Shown here: positions 28,028 through 36,517 of the stretch, one piece after another
Layout of the letters: each line of letters begins with the position of its first letter
Position numbering within the stretch: the first letter of the stretch is position 1
Notes under the pieces: generated by a model
What the model was told of the DNA's origin: nothing
Database searches by the model: none
Seen by the model: the letters and a program-made list of their open reading frames with translations, nothing else
NCBI GenBank assembly: GCA_934320895.1
Contig: CAKRFY010000014.1
Span: forward strand, 1 to 64,000
Direction of reading: 5' to 3'
DNA: 64,000 nt
Origin: an uncultured Lachnospiraceae bacterium
GTDB lineage: Bacteria; Bacillota; Clostridia; Lachnospirales; Lachnospiraceae
Made by a program: the position numbers and the translations under genes

Positions 28028-28070
28028 AAAACCGGAGTACAGATAAATTTACTATCTGTATTCCGGTTTT
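28028..28070. terminator. Terminator after cellobiose phosphorylase
   Basis: AAAACCGGAgTACAGATA / TATCTGTAtTCCGGTTTT with a short loop, 54 bases after the stop. The A/T tracts on both sides make it usable in both directions, so it can also end the thioredoxin transcript. Confidence 0.85.
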
Positions 28071-28183
28071 ATTATTTTATCTCAACGCATTATAAACATT
28101 CAACATTTCTCATATAATAAACAATTTTAGCATTGTCACATCAATATCTAAAAATATGCTCTGCCAAAACTGACACTATCTGT

Positions 28184-28483
28184 TTATGAGATAAACTCTT
28201 CTATTTTATCCTTAGGTATAAAACCTATACTTCTGTTTGCTTCCTTACCATCTTTAAATAAAACAAGGGCGGGGATACTCTGTATTCTGTACTGCATTGC
28301 AAGATCAGGATTTTTATCTACATCAACATTAAAAAATTCCACATCATCCTTTTCTTCTGACAGCTGCTCCACTACAGGTCCTATCATATTACAAGGTCCG
28401 CACCATGCTGCTGAAAAATCCACCAATGCACACTTGCTTGATAAAACTTCACTCATATCATTATTTTCAATTTTTTTAACCAT
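28184..28483 (-). CDS. trxA: Thioredoxin
   Basis: 99 residues. The redox-active motif WCGPC is at residues 27-31, the cis-proline is in SIPALVLFKDG, and the fold matches thioredoxin in length. It reduces protein disulfides in the cytoplasm. The frame opens at 28561, but AAAGGA upstream of the ATG at 28483 fixes the start MVKKIENND. It is the last gene behind the two dehydratase pairs and may be co-transcribed with them (116-base gap). Note SAAWCGPC rather than the more common WAEWCGPC, a small variant. Confidence 0.92.
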   Translation of the reverse strand: MVKKIENNDMSEVLSSKCALVDFSAAWCGPCNMIGPVVEQLSEEKDDVEFFNVDVDKNPDLAMQYRIQSIPALVLFKDGKEANRSIGFIPKDKIEEFIS

Positions 28484-28599
28484 ATTTATACCATCCTTTC
28501 CATAATAATCTGCTATTTGCCTGCAGATATTTTTACTACTCAGATATGCTAACATAAACAAACAGCATATGTATATATCTTTATTGATAATCTATATCA

Positions 28600-29844
28600 T
28601 TAAGAAGGGACTACTATCTTTCCAGCTACGGCGCAGGCTGCTGCTGACTTTGGCGACGCAAGGTAGATGCCTACTTTTGATGTTCCCATACGTCCAAGGA
28701 AATTACGGTTATTGGTTGCAACTACTGTCTCTCCGTCTGTCAGAATACCACCTGTTCGTCCACAGCAAAGACCACAGCTTGGATGTGTTATTATAGCACC
28801 TGCTTTCGAAAGAATCTCCATCGTTCCGTTTTCCACTGCCTGTCTGTAGATCTTACGGCTTGCAGGCGTAACGATAAGTTTTACAAAAGGTGCCACATGC
28901 TTGTCCCTAAGTATCTCTGCCGCTGCCATCAGATCTTCAAGTCTTCCGTTTGTACATGAACCGATAAATACCTGATCTATCTCTTTTCCTTCAATCTCCG
29001 ATACAGGCTTTACATTATCAACATTAGAAGGGCATGCCATAACAGGCACTAAATCCTCAGCATTATAGTTTATCACTCTTGAATAAACAGCATCACTGTC
29101 TCCAACTAAATCCTTCTGCTCGTCGGTAAGTTCTATCTCACAATACTCTGCCGTTTTTTCATCAGGTGTAAACAATGCACATTTTGCACCGGCTTCAATT
29201 GCCATATTCGACATAGACATTCTTGAAGCCACCGACATATTTTCTACTGTGTCCCCGGCAAATTCAAGTGCCTTATAAGTTGCACCGTCAGCACCAAGAT
29301 CCCCGATAAGCTTTAATATGATATCCTTTGCCATCACATTATCAGGAAGTTTTCCTGTTATATTTACCTTGATAGTCTCAGGCACACGAATCCAGAGTGT
29401 TCCTGTTCCAAGAATACTTGCCATCTCCGTGTAACCAATTCCTGACGAAAATGCACCAACACAACCATATGTAGTAGTATGGCTGTCTGTTCCAAAAACT
29501 ATGTTTCCCGGTTTAACATATCCTGCTTCTGTCATAAGCTGATGACAGATTCCATCAGAACGGTGGATATTTTTCATTCCATATTTTTCTACAAATTCAT
29601 TTCCAATACGAAAATGTCTTGTATCATCGACCTGACTCGCAGGCACAAGATGATCATATATAAGAACTGCTTTATCTGGATCCAATATCTTTGTAAATCC
29701 CATTTCCTCAAACTTTGATGCAACAAATGGTATAAAGATATCATGTATCATAACTCTGTCAACATTTACGGTAACTATCTCTCCCGGCTTTACTTCTTTG
29801 CCGACATTATTTCTAATGATTTTTTCAATAATCGTTGAACCCAT
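28600..29844 (-). CDS. Aconitase-superfamily dehydratase, large subunit (LeuC/HacA/DmdA type), pair B
   Basis: 414 residues. It carries the [4Fe-4S] ligands of the family: one Cys in FIGSCTNGRLED and two in HPSCGLCCGR, plus the DSHTT motif. With its small partner it should isomerise or hydrate a C-branched malate: isopropylmalate, citramalate/citraconate, homocitrate or 2,3-dimethylmalate. The cluster motif SCGLCCG differs from the GPCLGG of ordinary clostridial LeuC, so leucine synthesis should not be assumed. It lies 10 bases after its small subunit in the same direction, the second of two tandem small-large pairs. The automatic name would be 3-isopropylmalate dehydratase. Confidence 0.85.
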   Translation of the reverse strand: MGSTIIEKIIRNNVGKEVKPGEIVTVNVDRVMIHDIFIPFVASKFEEMGFTKILDPDKAVLIYDHLVPASQVDDTRHFRIGNEFVEKYGMKNIHRSDGICHQLMTEAGYVKPGNIVFGTDSHTTTYGCVGAFSSGIGYTEMASILGTGTLWIRVPETIKVNITGKLPDNVMAKDIILKLIGDLGADGATYKALEFAGDTVENMSVASRMSMSNMAIEAGAKCALFTPDEKTAEYCEIELTDEQKDLVGDSDAVYSRVINYNAEDLVPVMACPSNVDNVKPVSEIEGKEIDQVFIGSCTNGRLEDLMAAAEILRDKHVAPFVKLIVTPASRKIYRQAVENGTMEILSKAGAIITHPSCGLCCGRTGGILTDGETVVATNNRNFLGRMGTSKVGIYLASPKSAAACAVAGKIVVPS

Positions 29845-29854
29845 AACTTACCTC

Positions 29855-30346
29855 CTAGTCTAATCCATTTAATTTACGCATTGCTTTTACAAGTCCGCCT
29901 GCATCAATTATCTTAACAAGATTATCTGGAAGTGATGCTATAGGATATTTATTTCCATTGTACTCTATATTTTCATTTACGGTAACAGTAACACTGTCAC
30001 CCTCTTTTACATCATCATGAAGTTTATCATTCTCGATAAGTAAAAGTCCATTATTTATTGAATTTCTAAAAAATATTCTCGCAAATGATTTTGCGATAAC
30101 GCATTTGATACCAAGTGCTTTTATAATCTCAGGTGCCTGCTCTCTCGAAGAACCACATCCAAAATTCTTTCCGGCAACGATAATATCACCTTCACTAATC
30201 TGGGCTGCAAGCTCCGGTCTGAGTGGTGAAAATGCATATGGTGCCATATCATTAACTGTCTCTAACGCAAGGTACTCTGTAGGGATAATAATATCAGTAT
30301 CTATATCATCACCAAGCACCCAGACTTTTCCACTAAACTGTGCCAT
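29855..30346 (-). CDS. Aconitase-superfamily dehydratase, small subunit (LeuD type), pair B
   Basis: 163 residues, the swivelling domain that completes the active site of the large subunit. DDIDTDIIIPTEYLALE is the substrate-specificity loop; NFGCGSSREQAPEIIKALG is the family signature. The loop reads YLAL where many LeuD proteins have YLNT and homoaconitase has YLRT, so the substrate is open. It begins a translational pair with the large subunit 10 bases downstream. A dispersed repeat lies immediately upstream. Confidence 0.85.
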   Translation of the reverse strand: MAQFSGKVWVLGDDIDTDIIIPTEYLALETVNDMAPYAFSPLRPELAAQISEGDIIVAGKNFGCGSSREQAPEIIKALGIKCVIAKSFARIFFRNSINNGLLLIENDKLHDDVKEGDSVTVTVNENIEYNGNKYPIASLPDNLVKIIDAGGLVKAMRKLNGLD

Positions 30347-30381
30347 GTCTTTTTCCTCTTTTCGTTATATTCAGACTTGTG

Positions 30382-30490
30382 TTAAGTCTATCATTTTTAT
30401 TCTTTCTTACAAATGCTGTAGTCAAGCAAGTCCCCACCTACCACTTATTACTCTATGCAATAGAAGCAGCGTACTTCCTTGATAGTGTTA
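30382..30490 (-). repeat. Dispersed MITE-like element, copy B
   Basis: On the minus strand it begins TTTAACACTATCAAGGAAGT and shares GCTTCTATTGCATAGAG and GGTGGGGACTTGCTTG with copy A. The far terminal sequence is degenerate (TGATAGACTTAA, 30382-30393), and the second hairpin of copies A and C is missing. It lies between the two dehydratase pairs, about 29 bases after the upstream stop codon, in the same direction as the downstream gene. Confidence 0.65.
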
Positions 30491-30518
30491 AACTGCAAAT
30501 ATCCGTCATAAAATTTAA

Positions 30519-31766
30519 TCACAACAAATCTGATGTTGTAATCTCGCCCTTTATTGCTGATGCCGTTACCGTTGCGGCTGATGCAAGATAGATAAACGAA
30601 TCTTTATGTCCTGCACGACCTTTAAAGTTTCTTGTTCCTGTACTTATAAGCACTTCATTTTCACCGATAACACCCTGACAGCTTCCCCAGCATACGCTGC
30701 AGTTCGGATTCATAACTATCGCTCCTGCTTCCATAAATGTATCAATGATCCCCTCTTTAAGTGCCTGCTCATAAACCGCTGCACTTGCTGGTACAACAAG
30801 GAAACGAACAAGTGGAGCTACCTTCTTTCCTTTGATAAGCTCTGCACCCACGCGGAGATCCTCTATTCGTCCATTATTACATGAACCAAGAAATGCCTCG
30901 TCAATATGTGTTCCTAAACATTCTTTTGCAGGTACCACGCTATCTACAAAATGAGGTTTTGCAACTATTGGTTCAATCTCACCGAGATCTATATCATAAA
31001 CTTTTGCAAACTTTGCATCAGGATCACTTGAAAAGCTGTGCTTTGGTTTTCTTCCATGCTCCTTAAGATAATCAATAGTTATATCATCAACTTCCATAAG
31101 CGCTGTTTTCGCACCAGCTTCAACACAGAGGTTACAAATTGATATTCTGTCACTCATATTCAGAGTTTTAAGTCCCTCACCGCCAAATTCCATAGCCATG
31201 TAATTGGCACCGTTAGCACCAATCTTTCCTATAATAGTAAGGATAAGATCTCTTGCATAAACGCCGTCTTTAAGTTTTCCTTTAAGATTAAATCTGAGTG
31301 TCTCAGGAACAAGTAGCCATGACTTACCTGTAACCATAGCATAAAGATAATCCGTACATCCAACACCAGTACCAAATGCACCAACAGCACCATAAGCACA
31401 AGTATGGCTGTCAGCACCAAAGATAAGTTCGCCTGATGTAACATGATTTTCCATCATAACCTGATGACATACACCGGCTCCCTCATAAAATTTAATCCCA
31501 TGTTCCTTTGCAAAATCTCTCATCTTCTTATGTGAAGCTGCTGTTTTTACACTGTCGCAAGGAACATTGTGGTCTACTATCCAGACAAGTTTGTTTACAT
31601 CTGCGATATGTGGATTTTTAAGTTTGTTATACATATCTATTGTAAGATGTGTTGTTCCGTCATTACTCATAAGTCTGTCAAGTTCTACTGTATGTATATC
31701 TCCTGGCTTAACCTCATTTACGCCTGCGGCAGCCGCAATAATCTTTTCTGCAATCGTCATTCCCAT
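30519..31766 (-). CDS. Aconitase-superfamily dehydratase, large subunit (LeuC/HacA/DmdA type), pair A
   Basis: 415 residues, same family as the pair B large subunit. Iron-sulfur ligands are in FLGSCNNGRIEDL and NPNCSVCWGSCQG; DSHTCAYGAVGAFGTGVG is the substrate-binding block. The cluster motifs GSCNNGR and NCSVCWG differ from both ordinary LeuC and pair B, suggesting two different substrates rather than a fresh duplication. The gap to its small subunit is only 4 bases. Possible reactions are isomerisation of isopropylmalate or homocitrate, or (de)hydration of citraconate or 2,3-dimethylmalate. Confidence 0.85.
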   Translation of the reverse strand: MGMTIAEKIIAAAAGVNEVKPGDIHTVELDRLMSNDGTTHLTIDMYNKLKNPHIADVNKLVWIVDHNVPCDSVKTAASHKKMRDFAKEHGIKFYEGAGVCHQVMMENHVTSGELIFGADSHTCAYGAVGAFGTGVGCTDYLYAMVTGKSWLLVPETLRFNLKGKLKDGVYARDLILTIIGKIGANGANYMAMEFGGEGLKTLNMSDRISICNLCVEAGAKTALMEVDDITIDYLKEHGRKPKHSFSSDPDAKFAKVYDIDLGEIEPIVAKPHFVDSVVPAKECLGTHIDEAFLGSCNNGRIEDLRVGAELIKGKKVAPLVRFLVVPASAAVYEQALKEGIIDTFMEAGAIVMNPNCSVCWGSCQGVIGENEVLISTGTRNFKGRAGHKDSFIYLASAATVTASAIKGEITTSDLL

Positions 31767-31770
31767 GAAA

Positions 31771-32244
31771 TTAATCCTCCTTATTTAATGATGCAATAAG
31801 ACCACCCTGGTCAAGAATTCCCTGCATATATGCCGGAAGTTTTGTACACTGATATTCCTTGTCACCTACATGCACAACACCTTCCTGAAGATCAAGTTCC
31901 ATCTCATCACCTGCATTTACATTTTCATGTAACTCCTTACAGACAATAACCGGAAGTCCGATATTGATTGAATTTCTATAAAAAATTCTTGCAAACGATT
32001 TTGCTATGACTGCCTTAACCCCGAGTGCTTTTAAAACGCTTGGTGCCTGTTCCCTTGAAGAACCGCAGCCAAAATTTTCAGAAGCCACCACATAATCCCC
32101 CGGCTTTACATTTGCCGCAAAATCAGGGTCAAGTGACTCAAATGTATGTGTTTTCATCTCATCAATTGTAGGAAAAAGAAGATACTGCGAAGCGATTATC
32201 TGGTCAGTATCAACATCCTGATTGAATTTAAAAATCTTACCCAT
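31771..32244 (-). CDS. Aconitase-superfamily dehydratase, small subunit (LeuD type), pair A
   Basis: 157 residues. Specificity loop NQDVDTDQIIASQYLLFPT and the signature NFGCGSSREQAPSVLKALG are clear. The YLLFPTIDEM stretch is unlike the standard LeuD YLNT loop. It is the first gene of a probable operon of five (small A, large A, small B, large B, thioredoxin), with a GGAGGGAAC ribosome site. Confidence 0.85.
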   Translation of the reverse strand: MGKIFKFNQDVDTDQIIASQYLLFPTIDEMKTHTFESLDPDFAANVKPGDYVVASENFGCGSSREQAPSVLKALGVKAVIAKSFARIFYRNSINIGLPVIVCKELHENVNAGDEMELDLQEGVVHVGDKEYQCTKLPAYMQGILDQGGLIASLNKED

Positions 32245-32565
32245 TTATAGTTCCCTCCATTATATTAGTATAATAGATATTTACAAAACAATTTATATTC
32301 TGTGTTGATTGCACAATTTAATTATAATACTTATAACTGTTTCGCAAATACCTAATTTGTATAAATAAAAGTGCTTTTTAAGTATATCACACTTTTGATT
32401 GGCTGTGAACTGTGTGCATATATTTTCGCTGTAGCTGCTTCGACTATCCCCTCTTTTATAATAACCTTTATATGCTAATTCTATTTTATCTCCACTGTCT
32501 GTTATATTATTTATTCTTTCTTTGTAATCGTAAACTATATTATTGTATTGACATAAAAAGTAACA
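32245..32565 (-). other. Intergenic region upstream of the dehydratase operon
   Basis: About 320 AT-rich bases without a gene. A TATAAT (minus strand, near 32330) with an upstream TTTGCG-like box is a weak promoter candidate for the dehydratase operon. I see no riboswitch, T-box or leader peptide with a run of Leu/Ile codons. Confidence 0.4.
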
Positions 32566-33432
32566 TTACTTCTCTAACCACTGTTTTATAGTTTCTTCAT
32601 CCATATCTACAGCACTTGCTATCAAAGAAATATCCATTCCCATATCATTTAATTTTTCTACCGTTTTTTTCTTCTCAGCCATAGCTTTTTTTGCTGCCTC
32701 CTCTGTAGCTTTTTTTGCTGCCTCTTTCGCTTTTCTCTCGGCATATTCCTCTACACTTTTACACATCTTCTCGTCCTCCTCACCATGTTTTAATTCTTTC
32801 ATTCTTCTTGATATATTTGGAAATTTACCATCCTCGAAATCTGTTTTTAGAAAACATTGCATGAGTTCACTTATCAGACTATCATCTGCCACTTCCGTAT
32901 TGACATATACTGACATAAGATCATCATTCACCGGATTGCCTGTTTCCCTTATAACATTTTCTACATGATACAATGTTTTTCCTGCTCCAAACATATCGAA
33001 CTCAGATATATAAATTACTATTACATCCTGAACATCCTCAAATTCATCACCTGGTTCAGATTTATTAATTGTTATCGTTGATGCATTATAACGCACGCGT
33101 TTTACATGATTGCAATTATCAGATCTCTGTATTTCTATATTATATACTTTATCTTCAACACCTTCAATATACGCATCTAAGCGAACTGATCTCTTTGCAA
33201 GATTTCTTAATGACTTTTGTGCAACTAATGTTTCCGGCTTAACTTTCAGCCGTGAATTTTCAAGTATTACCTGTAATAACTCTTCGCACGCCGCTGCATC
33301 TTCCATAAACTTCTCAAATAATACATCGTCAATCAAACGAAGATTTCTTATTATCTGTATCACTTCTTCATCAGTTTTTCTATTCTTTTTAGATTTTCCT
33401 TTATTTTGTATTTCATTAGCCACTTGTTCCAC
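32566..33432 (-). CDS. PD-(D/E)XK nuclease-family transposase-like protein (Rpn/PDDEXK_2)
   Basis: 288 residues. RLDAYIEG followed by VYNIEIQR gives the D...ExQ catalytic pattern of the PDDEXK_2 (Rpn) family, which includes E. coli recombination-promoting nucleases. The C-terminal half has an Ala/Lys/Glu-rich helix (EYAERKAKEAAKKATEEA) and ends with a helix-turn-helix-like LIASAVDMDEETIKQWL. Such genes are multicopy in Lachnospiraceae and are thought to move or to promote recombination. It sits alone between the CRISPR array and the dehydratase operon; I see no terminal repeats around it. Its role beside CRISPR is probably coincidental. Confidence 0.85.
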   Translation of the reverse strand: MEQVANEIQNKGKSKKNRKTDEEVIQIIRNLRLIDDVLFEKFMEDAAACEELLQVILENSRLKVKPETLVAQKSLRNLAKRSVRLDAYIEGVEDKVYNIEIQRSDNCNHVKRVRYNASTITINKSEPGDEFEDVQDVIVIYISEFDMFGAGKTLYHVENVIRETGNPVNDDLMSVYVNTEVADDSLISELMQCFLKTDFEDGKFPNISRRMKELKHGEEDEKMCKSVEEYAERKAKEAAKKATEEAAKKAMAEKKKTVEKLNDMGMDISLIASAVDMDEETIKQWLEK

Positions 33433-33857
33433 CTTCTTTCAGTATTTGTTTCAGAAATATATGTTCATAATTGAACTTTATCATCTGATAAACAGATGAA
33501 AATGCTTGTTTTTTCTTAAGTGAAATAATGATAACATACGATTTATCTTTTTAATATGTGAATATTGTTAGAAATATTTTATGTTTGGTACACTATAAAC
33601 AATTTTGTAATATTAGATTTTTTATTTTCTTATGCAATATGCATTATTTTATATAGATTTCTTTGTTAATAACATACAAAAAAATCACCACTTAACTGCT
33701 TTAAATGGCGATTTTATCATTGTTTGCGTTACTTTTTTAATAATGTGCTTTAACGGGCTTCTTCCATTTCTACGTTTCCCTCTGGGAACGCCCTGAAATG
33801 TAGAACTTGCAAACTCAGTTTTACAACATGACGATTTGTGCAAACTATACAAAAACA
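33433..33857 (-). other. Non-coding region between nuclease gene and CRISPR array
   Basis: About 425 AT-rich bases. Contents: a small hairpin TCATCTG/CAGATGA (33481-33499), the array terminator (33680-33716), and a hairpin CGTTTCCC/GGGAACG (33773-33790) embedded in a larger inverted pattern just beyond the last repeat. An open frame of 61 codons across 33685-33870 shows no family features. Confidence 0.5.
33680..33716 (-). terminator. Terminator of CRISPR array transcript
   Basis: On the minus strand AATCGCCA and TGGTGATT pair around a 15-base loop and are followed by TTTTTTTG. It lies about 140 bases past the leader-distal repeat, in the right direction to end pre-crRNA transcription. Confidence 0.7.
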
Positions 33858-34552
33858 GTTTGAGTACCATACATTTTTACATCATTCTCAAACCTCAATT
33901 GTCTTTTCATCACTTGCCATTGAGTTTGAGTACCATACATTTTTACATCATTCTCAAACCCACCTGCATATTTATCTGCTTTAATAAACGTTTGAGTACC
34001 ATACATTTTTACATCATTCTCAAACGATCGGATCCTGGAAAAACTGATATATCAGTTTGAGTACCATACATTTTTACATCATTCTCAAACGCGAGTGAAA
34101 CAGCAATGACCGCCGTTTCAGTTTGAGTACCATACATTTTTACATCATTCTCAAACAAAAAGAGAAAGATTCCTTTTAAGCGTTATGTTTGAGTACCATA
34201 CATTTTTACATCATTCTCAAACTAATCGTTAGTCCATTCATTAAAGTACCTAGTTTGAGTACCATACATTTTTACATCATTCTCAAACTTATATATCTTT
34301 ATACTTTAATTGTCAACAGTTTGAGTACCATACATTTTTACATCATTCTCAAACATATGCAGCGGGGAACGTAGAGGGGAAAGCGTTTGAGTACCATACA
34401 TTTTTACATCATTCTCAAACTTAAAAGTCAACTATAGATACGACATGAAAGTTTGAGTACCATACATTTTTACATCATTCTCAAACAAAGCACCAGAAGC
34501 TTCGGCAGCCAATAAAGTTTGAGTACCATACATTTTTACATCATTCTCAAAC
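33858..34552 (-). CRISPR. Type II-A CRISPR array, 11 repeats and 10 spacers
   Basis: Eleven identical 36-bp repeats start at 33858, 33924, 33990, 34055, 34121, 34187, 34253, 34319, 34385, 34451 and 34517. On the transcribed minus strand each repeat starts GTTTGAGAATGATGTAAAAA and ends TGGTACTCAAAC, with palindromic ends GTTTGAG/CTCAAAC. Nine spacers are 30 bp; one (34026-34054) is 29 bp; all ten differ. Direction is set by the tracrRNA anti-repeat and by the promoter and terminator: transcription runs from the csn2 side downwards, so the newest spacer is 34487-34516. No repeat shows decay, even at the old end, which suggests a recently acquired or active array. Spacer targets cannot be named here. 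Confidence 0.98.
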
Positions 34553-34657
34553 CTCAAATTCAAAAATGAAATGCCATCACCAGCATAAAATGTATATTCC
34601 GTACTCAAACATACTTGTCTTTAGATAATTTTATAATATCATATATGAGCAAATAAC
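34553..34657 (-). promoter_or_regulatory. CRISPR leader with inverted half-repeat
   Basis: 105 bases between csn2 and the first repeat. It holds an inverted partial copy of the repeat at 34587-34610: the plus strand reads AAAATGTAT, five bases, then GTACTCAAAC, nearly the 3' half of the transcribed repeat. The leader RNA could therefore pair with repeat 3' halves. It is AT-rich, as leaders usually are. Confidence 0.65.
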
Positions 34658-34661
34658 TCAA
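34633..34661 (-). promoter_or_regulatory. Promoter of the CRISPR array
   Basis: TTGAGT (34656-34661) and TATTAT (34633-34638) on the minus strand are 17 bases apart; the -35 box overlaps the csn2 stop codon. Transcription would start near 34626, about 73 bases before the first repeat. Confidence 0.5.
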
Positions 34662-35329
34662 CTGATAAAGCAACAATCTTTGTCTAAAATATAATACTTT
34701 TCTTCCTCTAATATACTGAATTGACTGCTCTCAAACAAAATAATATTCCATTTTCTACTCATAGCTTCGGCATAAAAGTCCTGTATTTCCTTTTCAGAAA
34801 AATATCTTTTCAAGTCAAAGAATATAAATGCCTGAATTTTTAATAAATCCCGCACTAGAATACAATATTTTATCAATCGCTCCAAATCGTTGTCATACTC
34901 CTGAACTATATGTATCCCAACAGCTTTTGCCAATTTACTAATATCTACACTTTCGTCAATTTCATATTCAAAATCAAATTCCATTTCCATATCATAGAAA
35001 AAATTTTGTATCACCTGATTGAGTTCCTGATATTGCATCCATCTTTTTTCATTCACTGAAACATTCTGAACTGACTGTAAAAATTTATTTAAAATGCGTT
35101 TACTGTTCTCATCTGCAAGTAAAGGATTTAATATCAATTCGACATACTTATTCCACGCTATCTCGGTTTCTTCATGTGATAATATCCAGCTTTGTTCTTC
35201 TCCCAAAATCTGCCTCATAAAAGACTTTTGAATTTGTCGCCACATTTTAGGATTTTCCACAACAAATACTGTAGTTTTATTTTCTGTTAATTCTACCCTG
35301 ATTCCAAGTTTTGCCTGTGCAAGTATCAT
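34658..35329 (-). CDS. csn2: CRISPR adaptation protein Csn2
   Basis: 223 residues, the short Csn2 class. Csn2 forms a tetrameric ring that binds free double-stranded DNA ends during spacer acquisition with Cas1-Cas2, and it defines subtype II-A. It lacks an intact nucleotide-binding loop, as is usual. The start overlaps the cas2 stop by 4 bases (ATGA), so it is translationally coupled. Recognition rests on position, length and the overall fold pattern (an N-terminal beta region and a long helical part around FFYDMEMEFDFEYEIDESVD) rather than a strong motif. Confidence 0.9.
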   Translation of the reverse strand: MILAQAKLGIRVELTENKTTVFVVENPKMWRQIQKSFMRQILGEEQSWILSHEETEIAWNKYVELILNPLLADENSKRILNKFLQSVQNVSVNEKRWMQYQELNQVIQNFFYDMEMEFDFEYEIDESVDISKLAKAVGIHIVQEYDNDLERLIKYCILVRDLLKIQAFIFFDLKRYFSEKEIQDFYAEAMSRKWNIILFESSQFSILEEEKYYILDKDCCFIS

Positions 35330-35646
35330 AATATCACCAATCTTTCGTCCGATTGCAAGATTTCTTTTTGTTCTTCTCCTACCAGAAATTCCATTTTACT
35401 ATACTGTTTTTCTGTGATAGTAAGTATCTGAACAAGTCCTTCAAGCGGTGTATTTTTCCTCACACCATCTATTATTCCTCTTGATACGGTAGTATTTAAA
35501 GCCAATTTTGTATAAATCGACTCCTGCATCATCACAAATCCATTTTTTAGCAGGTACTTTCTAAATCTTGTATATTCTCTCCTCTGTTCCGTCGTAACAA
35601 CCGGCAGATCAAACATTACCATTACTCTCATAAACCTATAACTCAT
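35326..35646 (-). CDS. cas2: CRISPR-associated endonuclease Cas2
   Basis: 106 residues, ferredoxin-like fold. The opening MSYRFMRVMVMFDLPVVTTEQRR carries the metal-binding Asp after the first beta-strand (MFDLP) typical of II-A Cas2. It is the structural centre of the Cas1-Cas2 integrase that inserts new spacers next to the leader. It overlaps cas1 by 11 bases and csn2 by 4. Confidence 0.95.
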   Translation of the reverse strand: MSYRFMRVMVMFDLPVVTTEQRREYTRFRKYLLKNGFVMMQESIYTKLALNTTVSRGIIDGVRKNTPLEGLVQILTITEKQYSKMEFLVGEEQKEILQSDERLVIL

Positions 35647-36517
35647 CTACTGAATAAAATCTAAGCAACGATATATCCGAATCATTTATTGCATCAAATA
35701 CACTTTTTGTATATCTCTTTATGGCATTATTAACAATGAAATGTTTTCCCTCCATATAAACCTCGCCATTTAATACATTTACAAGTTTCATTTTCTGCTC
35801 ATGTTCAAAGTCAATCAAATTCATGTTATACACAAGCCTGTCTATAAGAATTCTAAAAGGTTCCATAAGATCAGAACCAAAATTGAACTGATTAAACATA
35901 TTGTCATGGAAAAGTCCCAACTGCGTTATATAACCGTTTGCAACTATTTCCCTGTTAAATGCAGAAAGTAATATACTATATCCGTAATTTAATGCTGCAT
36001 TTATATTATTATCCTGACTTCTTGAAAAATCCATTCCAAACAATGCGTTGAAATATACTTTTGCTGCGTGTCCCTCCCTGTTAGTCTCATCTTTCCAGTG
36101 AACTGCCCTGACATATCCGGATAAAAGCCGTGCTTCCTCCTCCTTACCTAATTCTCTCAAAAAACATTCCTGCTGCTTAATTTTTTCACGCACAATTTCA
36201 GTCCAGACACTATCCTTTATAAACCTGCTCCAATTTATCTGTGTCCTCACTTTATTGCTTGTATCATGCGAACCATAATAACCTATAAGTTCAGAACTCG
36301 GATTTCTTTTCTGGTCGCAGAATATAACTTTAACTTTCTGTCTTGTAAGTTCTGCGAGCAGACCAACTGTCAATGAAACAGATGTTGACTCTATCAAAAT
36401 CAATCCTATCTCCGAAATATGTATTTTTGTGGTATTCATATCACTGCGAACCACAAGATACCCTAATTGAAGGTCCAGTTTCGCAGTGTTATGAATAACC
36501 ACTACACGCCAGCTCAT
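35636..36517 (-). CDS. cas1: CRISPR-associated endonuclease Cas1 (type II)
   Basis: 293 residues, the integrase that joins protospacers to the repeat. The II-type opening MSWRVVVIHNTAKLDLQLGYLVVR is followed by the catalytic helical domain: the conserved Glu in EGHAAKVYFNALFG, NAALNYGYSILLS, the His in QLGLFHDNMFNQFN and the following SDLMEPFRILID Asp/Glu. All are intact, so adaptation should be functional. It overlaps the cas9 stop by 4 bases and cas2 by 11 bases, within one operon. Confidence 0.96.
   Translation of the reverse strand: MSWRVVVIHNTAKLDLQLGYLVVRSDMNTTKIHISEIGLILIESTSVSLTVGLLAELTRQKVKVIFCDQKRNPSSELIGYYGSHDTSNKVRTQINWSRFIKDSVWTEIVREKIKQQECFLRELGKEEEARLLSGYVRAVHWKDETNREGHAAKVYFNALFGMDFSRSQDNNINAALNYGYSILLSAFNREIVANGYITQLGLFHDNMFNQFNFGSDLMEPFRILIDRLVYNMNLIDFEHEQKMKLVNVLNGEVYMEGKHFIVNNAIKRYTKSVFDAINDSDISLLRFYSVDEL

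Noticed and set aside
33685..33870. 61-codon minus-strand frame beyond the array
   Set aside because: It overlaps the array terminator and a repeat, and has no recognisable protein features.
33836..34374. Open reading frames across the CRISPR array with a recurring LSTIHFYIILK peptide
   Set aside because: The recurring peptide is the translated CRISPR repeat; there is no ribosome site or real protein pattern.
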